Below are positions 44,571 to 53,638 of a stretch of 64,000 nt of DNA, piece by piece; within the stretch, counting starts at the first letter, position 1, and every line of letters begins with the position of its first letter. The stretch lies in contig JAJPHC010000060.1 in NCBI GenBank assembly GCA_021325515.1, positions 181,459-245,458 on the forward strand, read 5' to 3'. The stretch is from Acidobacteriota bacterium. GTDB taxonomy: Bacteria; Acidobacteriota; Thermoanaerobaculia; Gp7-AA8. Made by a program: the position numbers and the translations under genes. The notes under the pieces are model-generated. The model was given only the letters and a program-made list of their open reading frames with translations, made no database searches and had not been told where the DNA came from.

Positions 44571-46595
44571 TCACTTCACCGTCGCCAGCGCCTTCTCCGT
44601 CGCCCGCAGCAGCGCCTCGGAACCGACCGGCGCGCCGGTCGCGTTTCTCATCCACAGATCCGGCGTCACCGCCCCCATCTTCGCCATCCGCTCGAACTCG
44701 CCGCCGATGTTGTTCGCCTTCTCCATCTGCTCGTCGATCTGAAACGCGATCAGATGTCCGATCGGATAGTCCGGCAGGTACATCGACGAATCGACCATGT
44801 GCGCATAGATCCCGAGGAGCGTCACATCCTTCACGTGGAAAACGGGCGCGTAATAGCGGTTCCAGATGTCCTTCGCGATCTGCACCGTCGCCGCCCGCAA
44901 CTCGGCGGGCGTTGCACTCGGATGCGCGTACATCCATTCCCACACCGCCATGTCGACGAGGGCAACGCCGGCGATCTCGTACGCTCCCCAGAAATCATTG
45001 AGCGTCTTGAGCGCGCTCGATTCCGCGCTCGGTTTCGCCAGTCCGAGCAGCTCGAGATCGTGGTTCTGAAAGACGAACGCCAGCGCTTCGGTAAACGCGG
45101 TGTTCGGCACTCCGTTCAGCGAGTAGTAGTCGATGTAGTTGAGCGAGAACGTCTGCTCGACGTTGTGCCCCATCTCATGGACCGCGATGTTGTAGCCCTT
45201 GTAGTCCATCCCATCGGCGCCGACGCGCGTGCGGAGATGCGGATGATCGTCGCGGCGTCCGGCGCCGAGCGCATGGCCCGAGCCGCGCGCCGGATCGACG
45301 ACGATGTTGTTCGCAAGCATGTCCGCCCGCTCCGGCGAGAAGCCGAGCTCGCGGAAGAGACGCGGCATGTCCGCCTTGTACGCGGCCGCAACCGGATACT
45401 TCTTCTTCGTGATCTCGTCGAGTTGCGCGTCGGTGTACTGGCCGCGCGGACGGAAGCCGTTGTACCAGATGTCGAACGGCTCGAGCTTTCGCCCGAGGCG
45501 GGACTCGATGAGTTTCGCGACGCGAGGGACGAGCGGCGAGGCCAGCACCGATTCCAGCATCGCGCGCACGCGCGGCTCGGGAATCTGCCGATCCTCATTG
45601 AATCGCCGCTGGATCAGCGTCGGCGCCGTCGGCGAGTACTTGTCGATGAGCGTCGCTGCGCGGAAGGTCTTCAGGATCGTCGCGTAGCGGCTGTCCGCCT
45701 GATCGATCTTCGCTCCCGGCGTGAAGTGCTCCGGCGCATCGTTCACCGCGGCAGGCTTCACTTCGTTCGTCCACGGATTCCAATCGACGGCGGGATTGTC
45801 GACGACCTGATTCGGAATCGACTGATCGACGATCCGCTCCATCACGCGCACGATCGCGCGCTGCTTCGCGAGGCCGTTCTTCGGATCGCTGTAGCTGGCC
45901 TTGATCTCGTCGCGAAGATTCCAATGCTCGAGCAGACGCATCTTCGCCGGGAAGAGGCGCGTCCCCTTCGCATCGACGAGGTGGTGCATCCAGATGTTGT
46001 AGGTCGACACATACTGCGCGGCCTCGGAGCCGAGCTTCGCGGCCTCGAGATTCACATCGGCAGGAATGCGCTTGGAGAACGTCTCGGCGAGCTTCGTCTC
46101 GGCCCACTGCCGGCGCGTCCACTTGTCGCCTTCGGCGAGGCGCTGCTCGAGCGTGGTGAGAGGGAAATTCAGAAGGACCGTGAACGCGATCTTGTTCGCG
46201 AACAGGTCGTCGCTGATGTGCGCGCCGGGCGAATACTCGGCGAGTGTTTCGTCGAACGGATAGACGGGACCGAGATCGAGATCGGCCTGCCGGCGGAGAT
46301 CGCGGCCGATCGCCACGTTGTAGCCGAAGATCGATTCGTAGACGAACTGCATGCGATCGAAGAGCGCATCGAGCGTCGCCTGATCGCCCGCGAAATTCGT
46401 CCGGACGAACTCCTCCATCGCCGCTGAATCGCCATCCGACGGCCTCCAGAAATCGGAGACCTGTTTGATGCCGCGCACGATGCGCGGCCGCTGCGCCTCG
46501 CCATACTTCGCAACGAGCTCCGTTTCGAGTCGGGACTGCGCGTTCATCGAAGCAGAGAAAAGCAGCGCGGAAGCGAGAAGCAGTGTCTGTTTCAT
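44571..46595 (-). CDS. Exported M3-like zinc metallopeptidase
   Basis: A 674-residue protein with signal peptide MKQTLLLASALLFSASMNA, so periplasmic or secreted. The gluzincin motif HEMGHNVEQTF near residue 475 gives two zinc histidines and the catalytic glutamate; the downstream glutamate in NTAFTEALAFVFQ is positioned as third ligand. The mostly helical architecture resembles oligopeptidases of the M3/M2 clan, but overall similarity is modest, so the family is given only broadly. The start has a Lys-containing n-region. It lies downstream of the dehydratase operon on the same strand but separated by the octamer array, so it is probably transcribed on its own. Confidence 0.82.
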   Translation of the reverse strand: MKQTLLLASALLFSASMNAQSRLETELVAKYGEAQRPRIVRGIKQVSDFWRPSDGDSAAMEEFVRTNFAGDQATLDALFDRMQFVYESIFGYNVAIGRDLRRQADLDLGPVYPFDETLAEYSPGAHISDDLFANKIAFTVLLNFPLTTLEQRLAEGDKWTRRQWAETKLAETFSKRIPADVNLEAAKLGSEAAQYVSTYNIWMHHLVDAKGTRLFPAKMRLLEHWNLRDEIKASYSDPKNGLAKQRAIVRVMERIVDQSIPNQVVDNPAVDWNPWTNEVKPAAVNDAPEHFTPGAKIDQADSRYATILKTFRAATLIDKYSPTAPTLIQRRFNEDRQIPEPRVRAMLESVLASPLVPRVAKLIESRLGRKLEPFDIWYNGFRPRGQYTDAQLDEITKKKYPVAAAYKADMPRLFRELGFSPERADMLANNIVVDPARGSGHALGAGRRDDHPHLRTRVGADGMDYKGYNIAVHEMGHNVEQTFSLNYIDYYSLNGVPNTAFTEALAFVFQNHDLELLGLAKPSAESSALKTLNDFWGAYEIAGVALVDMAVWEWMYAHPSATPAELRAATVQIAKDIWNRYYAPVFHVKDVTLLGIYAHMVDSSMYLPDYPIGHLIAFQIDEQMEKANNIGGEFERMAKMGAVTPDLWMRNATGAPVGSEALLRATEKALATVK

Positions 46596-46696
46596 GGCGG
46601 CGCGAGTGTATCAACGCTGCGCGCCCTGACGTCCAACCGCGACAGAACCGTTTCACGCGGGGCGCGGAGTCGCGGACTCGTGAGAACATCGGAACC

Positions 46697-48136
46697 GTGA
46701 AAACGCTTGACGCGCTGGAACGTGCGCGGCGCGAGCCATTCGCGGAAACGAAGCTGCTCGAGTTGCTGGCGGCGCTCGAGCGCGCGACGTTCCGCGATGC
46801 AGCGGAGCTCGCGCGATTTCACGACGCGCTGCTGTATCTGGCCGCCTATCCTCCTTCTGCCCGCGTGCTCAAACGTGCGGAATCGATGCTGAGACGCATG
46901 GGGCCGCGCGTTGCGTCGCTGGACGACCCGTGGCCGCTCTTCGATCCCGCGGTGTCGGGGATCGCCAGAACATCCGTGACGGTCGTCTTCTCCTACGACT
47001 TCGTCCGCTGGCTGCTCGACCGGCATCCCGGCGATGTGGACATCGACTGGGAGCAGCGATACGACAGCGAGCGGATGGCGGCGGTGATCCCGCTGCTGCT
47101 GCCGATGGTTGCCGAGGAGGCGAGGGTCGACGCGAACGTCGAGTATGCGCGGTGGCTGAAACCCCGCGGGGTGCAGTGGCTGGTTAGCCAGCTCGGCCGG
47201 CTGTCCAACGGTGCGGCGCTCTACGATTCGCTCGGCCTCTGGATCCGCTGGAACCTCCGGACACCCAGCACTCGGACGTTGATGCGCTTTCCGGCAAAGG
47301 AGATCTTCTACTCTGCCGCGCCGCCGCTGCCGAGGCGCGAAGTCTCCATCGCACGCGAGATGGAGGGAAAGTCGCTGCGGATCCGGAAGCTGTCGCGCCG
47401 CGAAGGCGAAGCGGCACTCGACATGGCCCGCGCCGCGCTCGCCATCCGCTACCGCGAGCTCTATGGTTTCACTTACGGCGATCCCGCTTCGGTGCTGGTG
47501 GCCGCCTGCGGGCGCGGCTTGCAGATCCTCCTCGCCGGAATCTCGAGCGACCGGCGGCTGCCGCTGCGCGCCGGCTTCGCTCCGCTGCTGATCCGCAACG
47601 GCGTCCCCATCGGCTACGGCGACGCCTTCGGCCTCTGCGAGAGGATGGAAGTGAGCCTGAACATCTTCTACGCGTTTCGCGATGGCGAATCGGCGTTCTG
47701 CTTCGCGCAGATGCTCAAGCTCTACCGGCAGCTCTTCGGCACTCGGGTGTTCTCGATCGATCCCTATCAGATCGGCAAGGAGAACGAGGAAGCGATCGAG
47801 TCGGGCGCGTTCTGGTTCTACCGCAAGCTGGGATTCCGCTGCGCCGATCCCGCGATCGAGAAACTGGCACAGCGTGAGGAAGCCAGACTCGAGGTGCAGC
47901 CGCTGGTTAGAACTTCCCCGCGCACGCTTCGCCGCCTCGCCCAGGGGCCGATGGTGTACGGCCCGAAGGACTGGGACCGCTTCAGAATCGGCAGACTGGC
48001 GCGGGCGATCGGCAGCGAAGAGCTCCGCGCGCTCGCCGCGATGCGGCGCAGCACGGAACAGGAGTATCTCGCCTCCACAGCCGCCAGCGCGCATCTGCGC
48101 CGCCGGCTGATCCGCCTCGGATCGTCTTCGCTATGA
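46697..48136 (+). CDS. Unknown protein with GNAT-like C-terminal segment
   Basis: A 479-residue soluble protein I do not recognise as a named family. The N-terminal 170 residues are helical (ERARREPFAETKLLELLAAL, then LARFHDALLYLAAYPPSARV). The central part contains SLRIRKLSRREGEAALDMAR. Residues about 290-430 have an acetyltransferase-like run: RNGVPIGYGDAFGLCERMEV, then NEEAIESGAFWFYRKLGFRC, recalling the last strands of GNAT folds (AxxFYxKLGF). The GTG start at 46697 has no clear ribosome-binding site. Its role could be N-acyl transfer, but catalytic residues were not identified. Confidence 0.7.
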   Translation: MKTLDALERARREPFAETKLLELLAALERATFRDAAELARFHDALLYLAAYPPSARVLKRAESMLRRMGPRVASLDDPWPLFDPAVSGIARTSVTVVFSYDFVRWLLDRHPGDVDIDWEQRYDSERMAAVIPLLLPMVAEEARVDANVEYARWLKPRGVQWLVSQLGRLSNGAALYDSLGLWIRWNLRTPSTRTLMRFPAKEIFYSAAPPLPRREVSIAREMEGKSLRIRKLSRREGEAALDMARAALAIRYRELYGFTYGDPASVLVAACGRGLQILLAGISSDRRLPLRAGFAPLLIRNGVPIGYGDAFGLCERMEVSLNIFYAFRDGESAFCFAQMLKLYRQLFGTRVFSIDPYQIGKENEEAIESGAFWFYRKLGFRCADPAIEKLAQREEARLEVQPLVRTSPRTLRRLAQGPMVYGPKDWDRFRIGRLARAIGSEELRALAAMRRSTEQEYLASTAASAHLRRRLIRLGSSSL

Positions 48137-48137
48137 T
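48132..48137 (+). promoter_or_regulatory. -10-like TATGAT before the VOC gene
   Basis: TATGAT overlaps the stop codon of the preceding gene and ends nine bases before the VOC-gene ATG, with no Shine-Dalgarno sequence. Confidence 0.4.
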
Positions 48138-48146
48138 CCGCAGCTC

Positions 48147-48515
48147 ATGAGCAACCTGAGAGTCATCGAGGCCAAGGCCTTCGTGCCGGCCAAAGACTTC
48201 GAACTGTCGAAGCGTTTCTACGAGGATCTCGGTTTCAAGAAAGCGTCCGACGGCGGCGGCGTCGCCTACTTCCATCACGGCGAGGCGAGCTTCCTCCTGC
48301 AGGATTTCTACGTCGAAGCGCTGGCCAGGAACTTCATGATGCATCTGCTCGTGGAAGACGTCGATGCCTGGTGGCAGCACATTCGCGATGCGGACCTCGC
48401 CGGCAAATACGGCGTCCGCGTGACCGAGATTCAGCAGCAGCCATGGCGCATGCGCGACTTCGCGCTGATCGATCCCTCCGGAGTGCTGTGGCGCATCGCT
48501 CAAAACACCGGCTGA
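48147..48515 (+). CDS. VOC-superfamily protein (bleomycin-resistance-like)
   Basis: A 122-residue vicinal-oxygen-chelate protein. Motifs: AFVPAKDFELSKRFYEDLGF, ASFLLQDFYVEALARNFMMH, and the C-terminal FALIDPSGVLWRIAQN, the common DPxGxxWxI strand. Such proteins act as dimers and include fosfomycin- and bleomycin-binding proteins and small-molecule isomerases; no substrate can be given. It begins ten bases after the upstream gene. It differs from the other VOC gene near 28.5 kb, so these are not recent duplicates. Confidence 0.82.
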   Translation: MSNLRVIEAKAFVPAKDFELSKRFYEDLGFKKASDGGGVAYFHHGEASFLLQDFYVEALARNFMMHLLVEDVDAWWQHIRDADLAGKYGVRVTEIQQQPWRMRDFALIDPSGVLWRIAQNTG

Positions 48516-48603
48516 ACGCGACGGACACGAACGATCGCTTGTGACGAAGAGGCCAGCGCACGGCTCTCTGCGGACGTAGATTGTTGCGGCAGAGAGGTGT
48601 GTG

Positions 48604-50862
48604 ATGGCCCTTCGAGCGTCGTTTCTGCTCCCTCTTCTCGTTCTCTATTCCTTCGCCGCGCAATCGGGTGTGCTGGCCTGGAGCAGCGGCGGACCGTACA
48701 CGGGGCAGGTCACGGCCATTCGGTTCGACACGAAGAATCCGGACCTCGTATGGGCGGGCACGCAGGCTCAAGGCATCTTCCGCAGCAGCGACGCCGGGCT
48801 GACGTGGACGGCGATGAACAAAGGCCTGCTGAAAGTTCCGATCGCGGCGATCGAGATCGATCCGGCGAACTCCGACACGCTATGGGCCGGCACGACGATC
48901 GGCACGATCTACAAGAGCACCGACGGCGGCGCGAACTGGACACAGTCGACGTCGGGACTCTTCGCCGGCGGTGCGCGCATCACAGCATTGGCGATCGATC
49001 CGCAGAACCCGTCGACTCTGTTCGTTTCGACGACGAGCGACGCGGTCTACCCATCGCTCGGCGTGCAGAAATCGACGAACGGCGGCAGCTCATGGTTCGA
49101 CGCCAGCGCCGGCCTCGGCACGAAGAACGTCTACTGCCTCGGCATCGATCGTCAGAATCCGTCGATCGTCTACGCGGGCGGCATCTGGGACAACTCCGAC
49201 CATCCCCTCTTCAAGTCGGCGAATGGCGGGTCGAGCTGGGTTCCGATCTCGACAGGATTGTCCGTGCTCAGCGTCGACGCGATCGGTGTCGATCCACTCG
49301 TCAGCGGCACGCTCTTCATCGCGCAGGCCTCGGGCATCAGAAAGTCGGCGAATGGCGGCACGTCGTGGGGCAGCGGCGGAAGCGGCCTGCCGTTCTCGCC
49401 CGGCGCGAAAGCGCTCGTGTACGAGCGCAACAGCTCGTCGAACATCTGGCTCGCCGGCACGAGTGACATCTACCGCTCGACGAACGGCGGCACGTCGTGG
49501 ACCGCGGCAAAGATCGGCAACACGCGCGTGAACGCGCTCGACGTCAATGCCAACGGAACGGTCATCGCAGGAACCGCGACTCTCGGCATGTATCGCAGAA
49601 CGGCAGGCGACTCGAGCTGGACGGAAGCGAACGCCGGCTTCCTCGCATCGCGCATCTACACGATCGCCGCCGACCCGGTGAGCGCGGGCGTGTTGTACGC
49701 GGGAAGCGAACAGACGGGCGTGTTCAAGAGCACGGACCATGGACGCAACTGGCAGCGGCTGGGAACGGAGTTCCTTCTCAGCTCCGTGTACGCGATCGCG
49801 ATCGACCCGAAGAAGCCGTCGACGCTGTATGCGGGAACCTACGGAGGAGGAGCCTTCTACAAATCGACGGACAGCGGCGCCACGTGGAAGCCGCTCGCGT
49901 TTCTCAATCGCGTCAATGCGATCGCGATCGATCCCGCGGTCACCGACACGATCTACGCGGGCACGGAGCTCTTCGGCGTCAGCAAGAGCACGAATGGCGG
50001 CACGAACTTCACGACGATGTCGGCGGGACTTCCGTCGCAGAGCTTCATCCTCGCCGTCGCCGTCGATCCGGTCAGTACGATGACCGTGTACGCCGCAGTC
50101 CGCAGCCAGGGTCTCTACAAGAGCACGGACGGCGCTGCGAGCTGGACGAAGAAGAGTACGGGGCTAACCGGCGGCGACATCACGGCGATCCTGCCGGTGC
50201 GCGAGGGTCTGCTGCTCGCGGCGACGGCGTCCGGCGGAGTCTTCAGGAGCACCAACGGCGGCGATGCCTGGAGCGAGTCGAACAATGGAATGACGACGAA
50301 GTCCGTTCAGTCGCTCGCACTCGATGCGGCCGGCTCGAACCGGCTTTACGCGGGCACGGTGGCGGGCGGCGTCTTTCAATCGTCCGACGACGGCGCGACC
50401 TGGACGCTCCTCGGCAGCGGCGCGCCGGCGACTTCGCTCGCATCGCTGGCCGTGGAGCCCGGCGGCAGCGCAATCCACGCCGGAGCGAACGGCGGCGTCT
50501 GGTCGTATCAGTTCAAGGCATTCGATCCGATTCTCACCCTCACCTACCCCACCGCCGGTGCGCAGCTCGGGAATCCCCTGGTCATTGCCACGAGCCTCGC
50601 CGAGTTCACACTCGATTGCGCGACGAGCGGGAGCTCAGGCCAGGGACGCGGTCACATCAGGATCGAGGTCGATGGGACCTTCGATTCGAACGTCTGTGCC
50701 GCGGCGGCGAAAGTGTCGAAGACGTATGCGCCCGGTTCGCATCGCCTCACTGTCTCCCTGCGAAATCCCGATGACAGCGCGCTGACGCCGCCGGTCGAGA
50801 AATCGGTGAACATCACCGTGATCGCGGTGCCGCCGCCGGCAAGGAGGCGGCCCGGCGCGTAA
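48604..50862 (+). CDS. Secreted BNR/Ycf48-like beta-propeller protein
   Basis: A 752-residue exported protein. Signal peptide: LRASFLLPLLVLYSFAAQSG. About fourteen repeats carry Asp-box-like motifs (STDGGANWT, STNGGSSW, SANGGTSWG, STDSGATW, SSDDGATWTLL) alternating with IDPxNPxTLYAGT strands, as in sortilin/Ycf48-type ten-bladed or double propellers. A C-terminal Ig-like domain (LTLTYPTAGAQLGNPLVIAT, ending VEKSVNITVIAV) precedes a short Pro/Arg tail. The ATG follows GAGAGG by about six bases; a GTG one codon earlier is less likely. The arrangement suggests a cell-surface binding protein; ligand unknown. Confidence 0.85.
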   Translation: MALRASFLLPLLVLYSFAAQSGVLAWSSGGPYTGQVTAIRFDTKNPDLVWAGTQAQGIFRSSDAGLTWTAMNKGLLKVPIAAIEIDPANSDTLWAGTTIGTIYKSTDGGANWTQSTSGLFAGGARITALAIDPQNPSTLFVSTTSDAVYPSLGVQKSTNGGSSWFDASAGLGTKNVYCLGIDRQNPSIVYAGGIWDNSDHPLFKSANGGSSWVPISTGLSVLSVDAIGVDPLVSGTLFIAQASGIRKSANGGTSWGSGGSGLPFSPGAKALVYERNSSSNIWLAGTSDIYRSTNGGTSWTAAKIGNTRVNALDVNANGTVIAGTATLGMYRRTAGDSSWTEANAGFLASRIYTIAADPVSAGVLYAGSEQTGVFKSTDHGRNWQRLGTEFLLSSVYAIAIDPKKPSTLYAGTYGGGAFYKSTDSGATWKPLAFLNRVNAIAIDPAVTDTIYAGTELFGVSKSTNGGTNFTTMSAGLPSQSFILAVAVDPVSTMTVYAAVRSQGLYKSTDGAASWTKKSTGLTGGDITAILPVREGLLLAATASGGVFRSTNGGDAWSESNNGMTTKSVQSLALDAAGSNRLYAGTVAGGVFQSSDDGATWTLLGSGAPATSLASLAVEPGGSAIHAGANGGVWSYQFKAFDPILTLTYPTAGAQLGNPLVIATSLAEFTLDCATSGSSGQGRGHIRIEVDGTFDSNVCAAAAKVSKTYAPGSHRLTVSLRNPDDSALTPPVEKSVNITVIAVPPPARRRPGA

Positions 50863-50870
50863 CGAATCGC

Positions 50871-52214
50871 TCAGTCTTTCTTTTCCCGGCGTCCCTTCAT
50901 GATCTTCACGAACGAGCGGCTGCGCAGTTCGTCGAGTGTCAGGCCGGTGGCCAGCGCTTCCTCTTCGGTGATCGCGCCGCAGTTCAGCGCGCGGAGGAAG
51001 TAGTTCAGGAGGCCCTGACCGGTCGCTGCATCATCGAAGACGTCGCCGACGAGCGTCGCCTGGCCGGCCTTCTCGATGAAGTTGCGCAGGCGCTCGGTCG
51101 CGGCCGCGGCGCCCTCGAGGAAGAACGAGTAGACCGCGGCGTAACGCGTCGGAAGCTGCGCCGGATTCAGATCCCAGCCCTGGTAGTAGGCGTTGATCAG
51201 CGAATGGCGGATGTGATCGACGTGCAGCCGCCACGCGCGATGAACGACGCTGCGGTTGTCGGCGATCTGCTCCGCCGTCAGGTTCGCTCCGCGATGCGGC
51301 GCGATCGGCATGATGTTCGTCGCGCCGTCCGACAGCCAGAGCCCTGTTCCCGCGTAGGCGACCTGCATCATCTGCCGCGCGAAATCACACGACGGATGAT
51401 CCATCCGCTGATGGGCCGCGGTGATGTTGCAGCTCGCGGTGTAGTCGTAGGTCCCGAAATGCGCCGCGACTGCCTTGCCGCGCGCGGCGGCGAGAAACAG
51501 CGGCAGATTCGACACGCCGTTCTCGCTGAGAATCGACTGCGTCGTCTCGATCATGAACTCGAGCTTGAGCGATCCCGGCGCGAGCCCCAGCCGCGGCTCC
51601 ATCACGTCGTAGAGATCGGCGAGCATCGTCACCTGCTCGGGCAGCTGAATCTTCGGCAGCGTCACGACGAACCATGGCGGAAGCTGTCCCGCCTTTTCGA
51701 GCAGCGTCGTCAGGAAGATGTCGAGCGTCCGCACCGAGCGCTTCATCAGCTCCTGCGTGAAAGGCTTGATGCGGATGCCGATGAACGGCGGCAGCGTCCT
51801 GTTCGCCATTCCCGCCGCCACTTCCGCGGCCGCGGCGGCTGCATGTCCGTCTTCTTCATCGTCGGGACGATTGCCGTAGCCGTCTTCGAAGTCGATGCGG
51901 AAATCTTCGACCGGCTCGCGCTTCAGCTTCTCGATCACGCGCGAGTAGATGCGGTCCGCAAGCGCGCCGTCGATGCCGATCGCATGCGCGAGCGTCGGCC
52001 CATCCGGCGCGAACTCGTCGAGCGATCGCAGCGCGAGCGCGCCGAGCTTCACCGTCGTGTCGGATTTGAAGAGTTGCGCCCCGCCGTACACGGTGTGGAC
52101 AGGCTGCCGCGCCGGCGAATCGCCGGGAAAGCGGCGCATGAACGGGATGAGCGCTTTCTCCAGCGGAGCTGAAGCAACGGCAATTTCATTCTGCGTGAGT
52201 GTCGTCCTGGTCAT
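50871..52214 (-). CDS. CitE/HpcH-like aldolase (DUF6986 type)
   Basis: A 447-residue enzyme of the HpcH/HpaI aldolase and citrate-lyase-beta superfamily. RIDFEDGYGNRPDDEEDGHA contains the acidic magnesium ligands, VVTLPKIQLPEQVTMLADL and LKLEFMIETTQSI supply the barrel glutamate, and AAHFGTYDYTASCNI is a conserved strand end. This branch is longer than malyl-CoA lyases and, to my recollection, often sits beside ureide/allantoin genes; here puuD follows directly on the same strand, 17 bases away. A role in handling a glyoxylate-derived product of ureidoglycolate would fit (inference, not shown). Confidence 0.75.
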   Translation of the reverse strand: MTRTTLTQNEIAVASAPLEKALIPFMRRFPGDSPARQPVHTVYGGAQLFKSDTTVKLGALALRSLDEFAPDGPTLAHAIGIDGALADRIYSRVIEKLKREPVEDFRIDFEDGYGNRPDDEEDGHAAAAAAEVAAGMANRTLPPFIGIRIKPFTQELMKRSVRTLDIFLTTLLEKAGQLPPWFVVTLPKIQLPEQVTMLADLYDVMEPRLGLAPGSLKLEFMIETTQSILSENGVSNLPLFLAAARGKAVAAHFGTYDYTASCNITAAHQRMDHPSCDFARQMMQVAYAGTGLWLSDGATNIMPIAPHRGANLTAEQIADNRSVVHRAWRLHVDHIRHSLINAYYQGWDLNPAQLPTRYAAVYSFFLEGAAAATERLRNFIEKAGQATLVGDVFDDAATGQGLLNYFLRALNCGAITEEEALATGLTLDELRSRSFVKIMKGRREKKD

Positions 52215-52231
52215 CGTTTGAAAATCCCTGT

Positions 52232-52999
52232 TCAGTGTTCCCGAATCAACTTCGCCACGACCCAGCCCACCAGCACCAGCGCGCAGAGAATCTGCCAGTT
52301 GTACTGATTGCCGTAGAGCGCGATCGGAAAGTGATTGCTGATCATGATCAGCACCACGGGAAGCACGATGAATGTGTTGTGTTTCGAGCGGTTCTTTGCG
52401 CGATCGGCGAGCGTCATATCCGCCGGCTGTCCGGCCTTCGTCGCCGCGATGAGCTGGCGCTGCGCCGGGAGAATGCGCATCCAGACATTCGCCGCCATGA
52501 ATGTGCCGAGCATCGCGCCCGTCTGCATGAACGCCGCACGGCCGTCGAAGATGCGGGCGTTGAGATAGATCACGCCGGCGAGCAGCAGATACGAGATCAC
52601 GAGTCCCGCGATCTCATTCCTGGCCAGCGGCGAGATCCACATCAGGTCGTAGAGCAGCCAGCCGCCGATGATCATCGCCACGCTGATCGCCACCTGCTTC
52701 GACGTCGGCATCAACCCGCCCGTGTAGTAGACGAGCACGAGGAGACAGATTCCGCTGAGCCACGTCAGCGCCGCCTCCCAGCGAAACCAGTGCAGAGTCT
52801 GATCGCGCAGCTCCGGCACCTTCTGCTTGTCGACGATATAGAAGCCGCCGCTGTGCACCATCCACACATTCTTCTCGCCGCTGTGAAAGCGGCGGTCGAG
52901 CCATGTGAAGAAAAACGTCTGGCCCACCCACATGATCGCGGCGAACACATGGAACCAGCGGAGGCCGAGGTTCAGCCATTCACGGATGAGGTAGCTCAT
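52232..52999 (-). CDS. puuD: Membrane urate hydroxylase, PuuD type, without cytochrome c domain
   Basis: A 255-residue integral membrane protein with about eight helices oxidising urate to 5-hydroxyisourate. PuuD signatures: LRWFHVFAAIMWVGQTFFFTW, HSGGFYIVDKQKVPE, HWFRWEAALTWLSGICLLVL, and NVWMRILPAQRQLI, then HNTFIVLPVVLIMISNHFP. Known PuuD proteins carry a C-terminal cytochrome c domain (CxxCH); here the chain ends at VGWVVAKLIREH with no haem motif, so an external electron acceptor is needed. ATG 52999 gives the proper N-terminus MSYLIREWLN; the frame's 12 upstream codons look unconvincing. It is the third step after xanthine dehydrogenase. Confidence 0.9.
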   Translation of the reverse strand: MSYLIREWLNLGLRWFHVFAAIMWVGQTFFFTWLDRRFHSGEKNVWMVHSGGFYIVDKQKVPELRDQTLHWFRWEAALTWLSGICLLVLVYYTGGLMPTSKQVAISVAMIIGGWLLYDLMWISPLARNEIAGLVISYLLLAGVIYLNARIFDGRAAFMQTGAMLGTFMAANVWMRILPAQRQLIAATKAGQPADMTLADRAKNRSKHNTFIVLPVVLIMISNHFPIALYGNQYNWQILCALVLVGWVVAKLIREH

Positions 53000-53030
53000 G
53001 AGTGGGGGAAAGATACCAGACCAGACAGCA

Positions 53031-53047
53031 GGCAACAGGCAGGCAAC
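53031..53047 (+). repeat. Short GGCA-core repeat
   Basis: GGCA-ACA-GGCA-GGCA-ACC in the divergent puuD/transglycosylase gap. A sister copy, GGCA-GCG-GGCA-GAC, ends the transglycosylase gene at 53583-53596. It may be a minimal relative of the constant-core arrays. Confidence 0.35.
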
Positions 53048-53098
53048 CGGCCTCCGCGCGAAATCGCCACCACTCGTAATTCGTTTACCTGATCTCCC

Positions 53099-53605
53099 AT
53101 GAAAACGAAAACGATTGCGCTCGCTCTCGCTACGCTTCTGCTCGTTCCGGCTGCGTTCGCCGGCGAGTCGCGCCCGCTTTCGGCCTTCGGCTTTCCGCTG
53201 CCGGTGCCGCAGTACCTCTCGCAGATCATCAGCGAAGCGGCGGCGAAGTATCGCCTCGATCCGAACCTCATCGCCGCGATGGCCTTTCGTGAATCGCGCT
53301 TCGACTCGAATGCCGTGTCATCGCGCGGCGCACAGGGCGTGATGCAGTTGATGCCGAAGACTGCGCGCGCCCTCGGAGTCAGCGACGCATTCGACGCACG
53401 CCAGAACGTCTTCGGCGCGACGAAGTACCTCCGCACGCTCTTCGATCGCTTTCACGGCGACGTCGATCTGACGCTCGCCGCATACAACGCAGGCCCCGAG
53501 CTCGTCGCCAAAGCCGGCCCGAATGCGACAGCCGAGGCGGTGGCGTACGTGGCGGCGATCAAGGGATACCTTTCGGACAGCAGGCAGCGGGCAGACATCC
53601 GGTAG
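53099..53605 (+). CDS. Lytic transglycosylase (SLT domain)
   Basis: A 168-residue periplasmic murein-cleaving enzyme. Signal peptide: TIALALATLLLVPAAFAGES. The SLT domain starts YLSQIISEAAAKYRLDPNLI with the catalytic glutamate in AMAFRESRFDSNAVSSRGAQ, followed by GVMQLMPKTA and LTLAAYNAGP, the conserved second half. It makes 1,6-anhydro-muropeptides. The C-terminus (LSDSRQRADIR) reads through a GGCA-type repeat. Upstream is divergent puuD; downstream a DinB-like gene with its own -10 box. Confidence 0.9.
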   Translation: MKTKTIALALATLLLVPAAFAGESRPLSAFGFPLPVPQYLSQIISEAAAKYRLDPNLIAAMAFRESRFDSNAVSSRGAQGVMQLMPKTARALGVSDAFDARQNVFGATKYLRTLFDRFHGDVDLTLAAYNAGPELVAKAGPNATAEAVAYVAAIKGYLSDSRQRADIR

Positions 53606-53627
53606 GCGTGTCTCCGCGCCCCGGCGT

Positions 53628-53633
53628 TAAGAT
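53628..53633 (+). promoter_or_regulatory. -10-like TAAGAT of the DinB-like gene
   Basis: TAAGAT ends five bases before the ATG without any Shine-Dalgarno sequence: probable leaderless start. Confidence 0.4.
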
Positions 53634-53638
53634 GAGCC

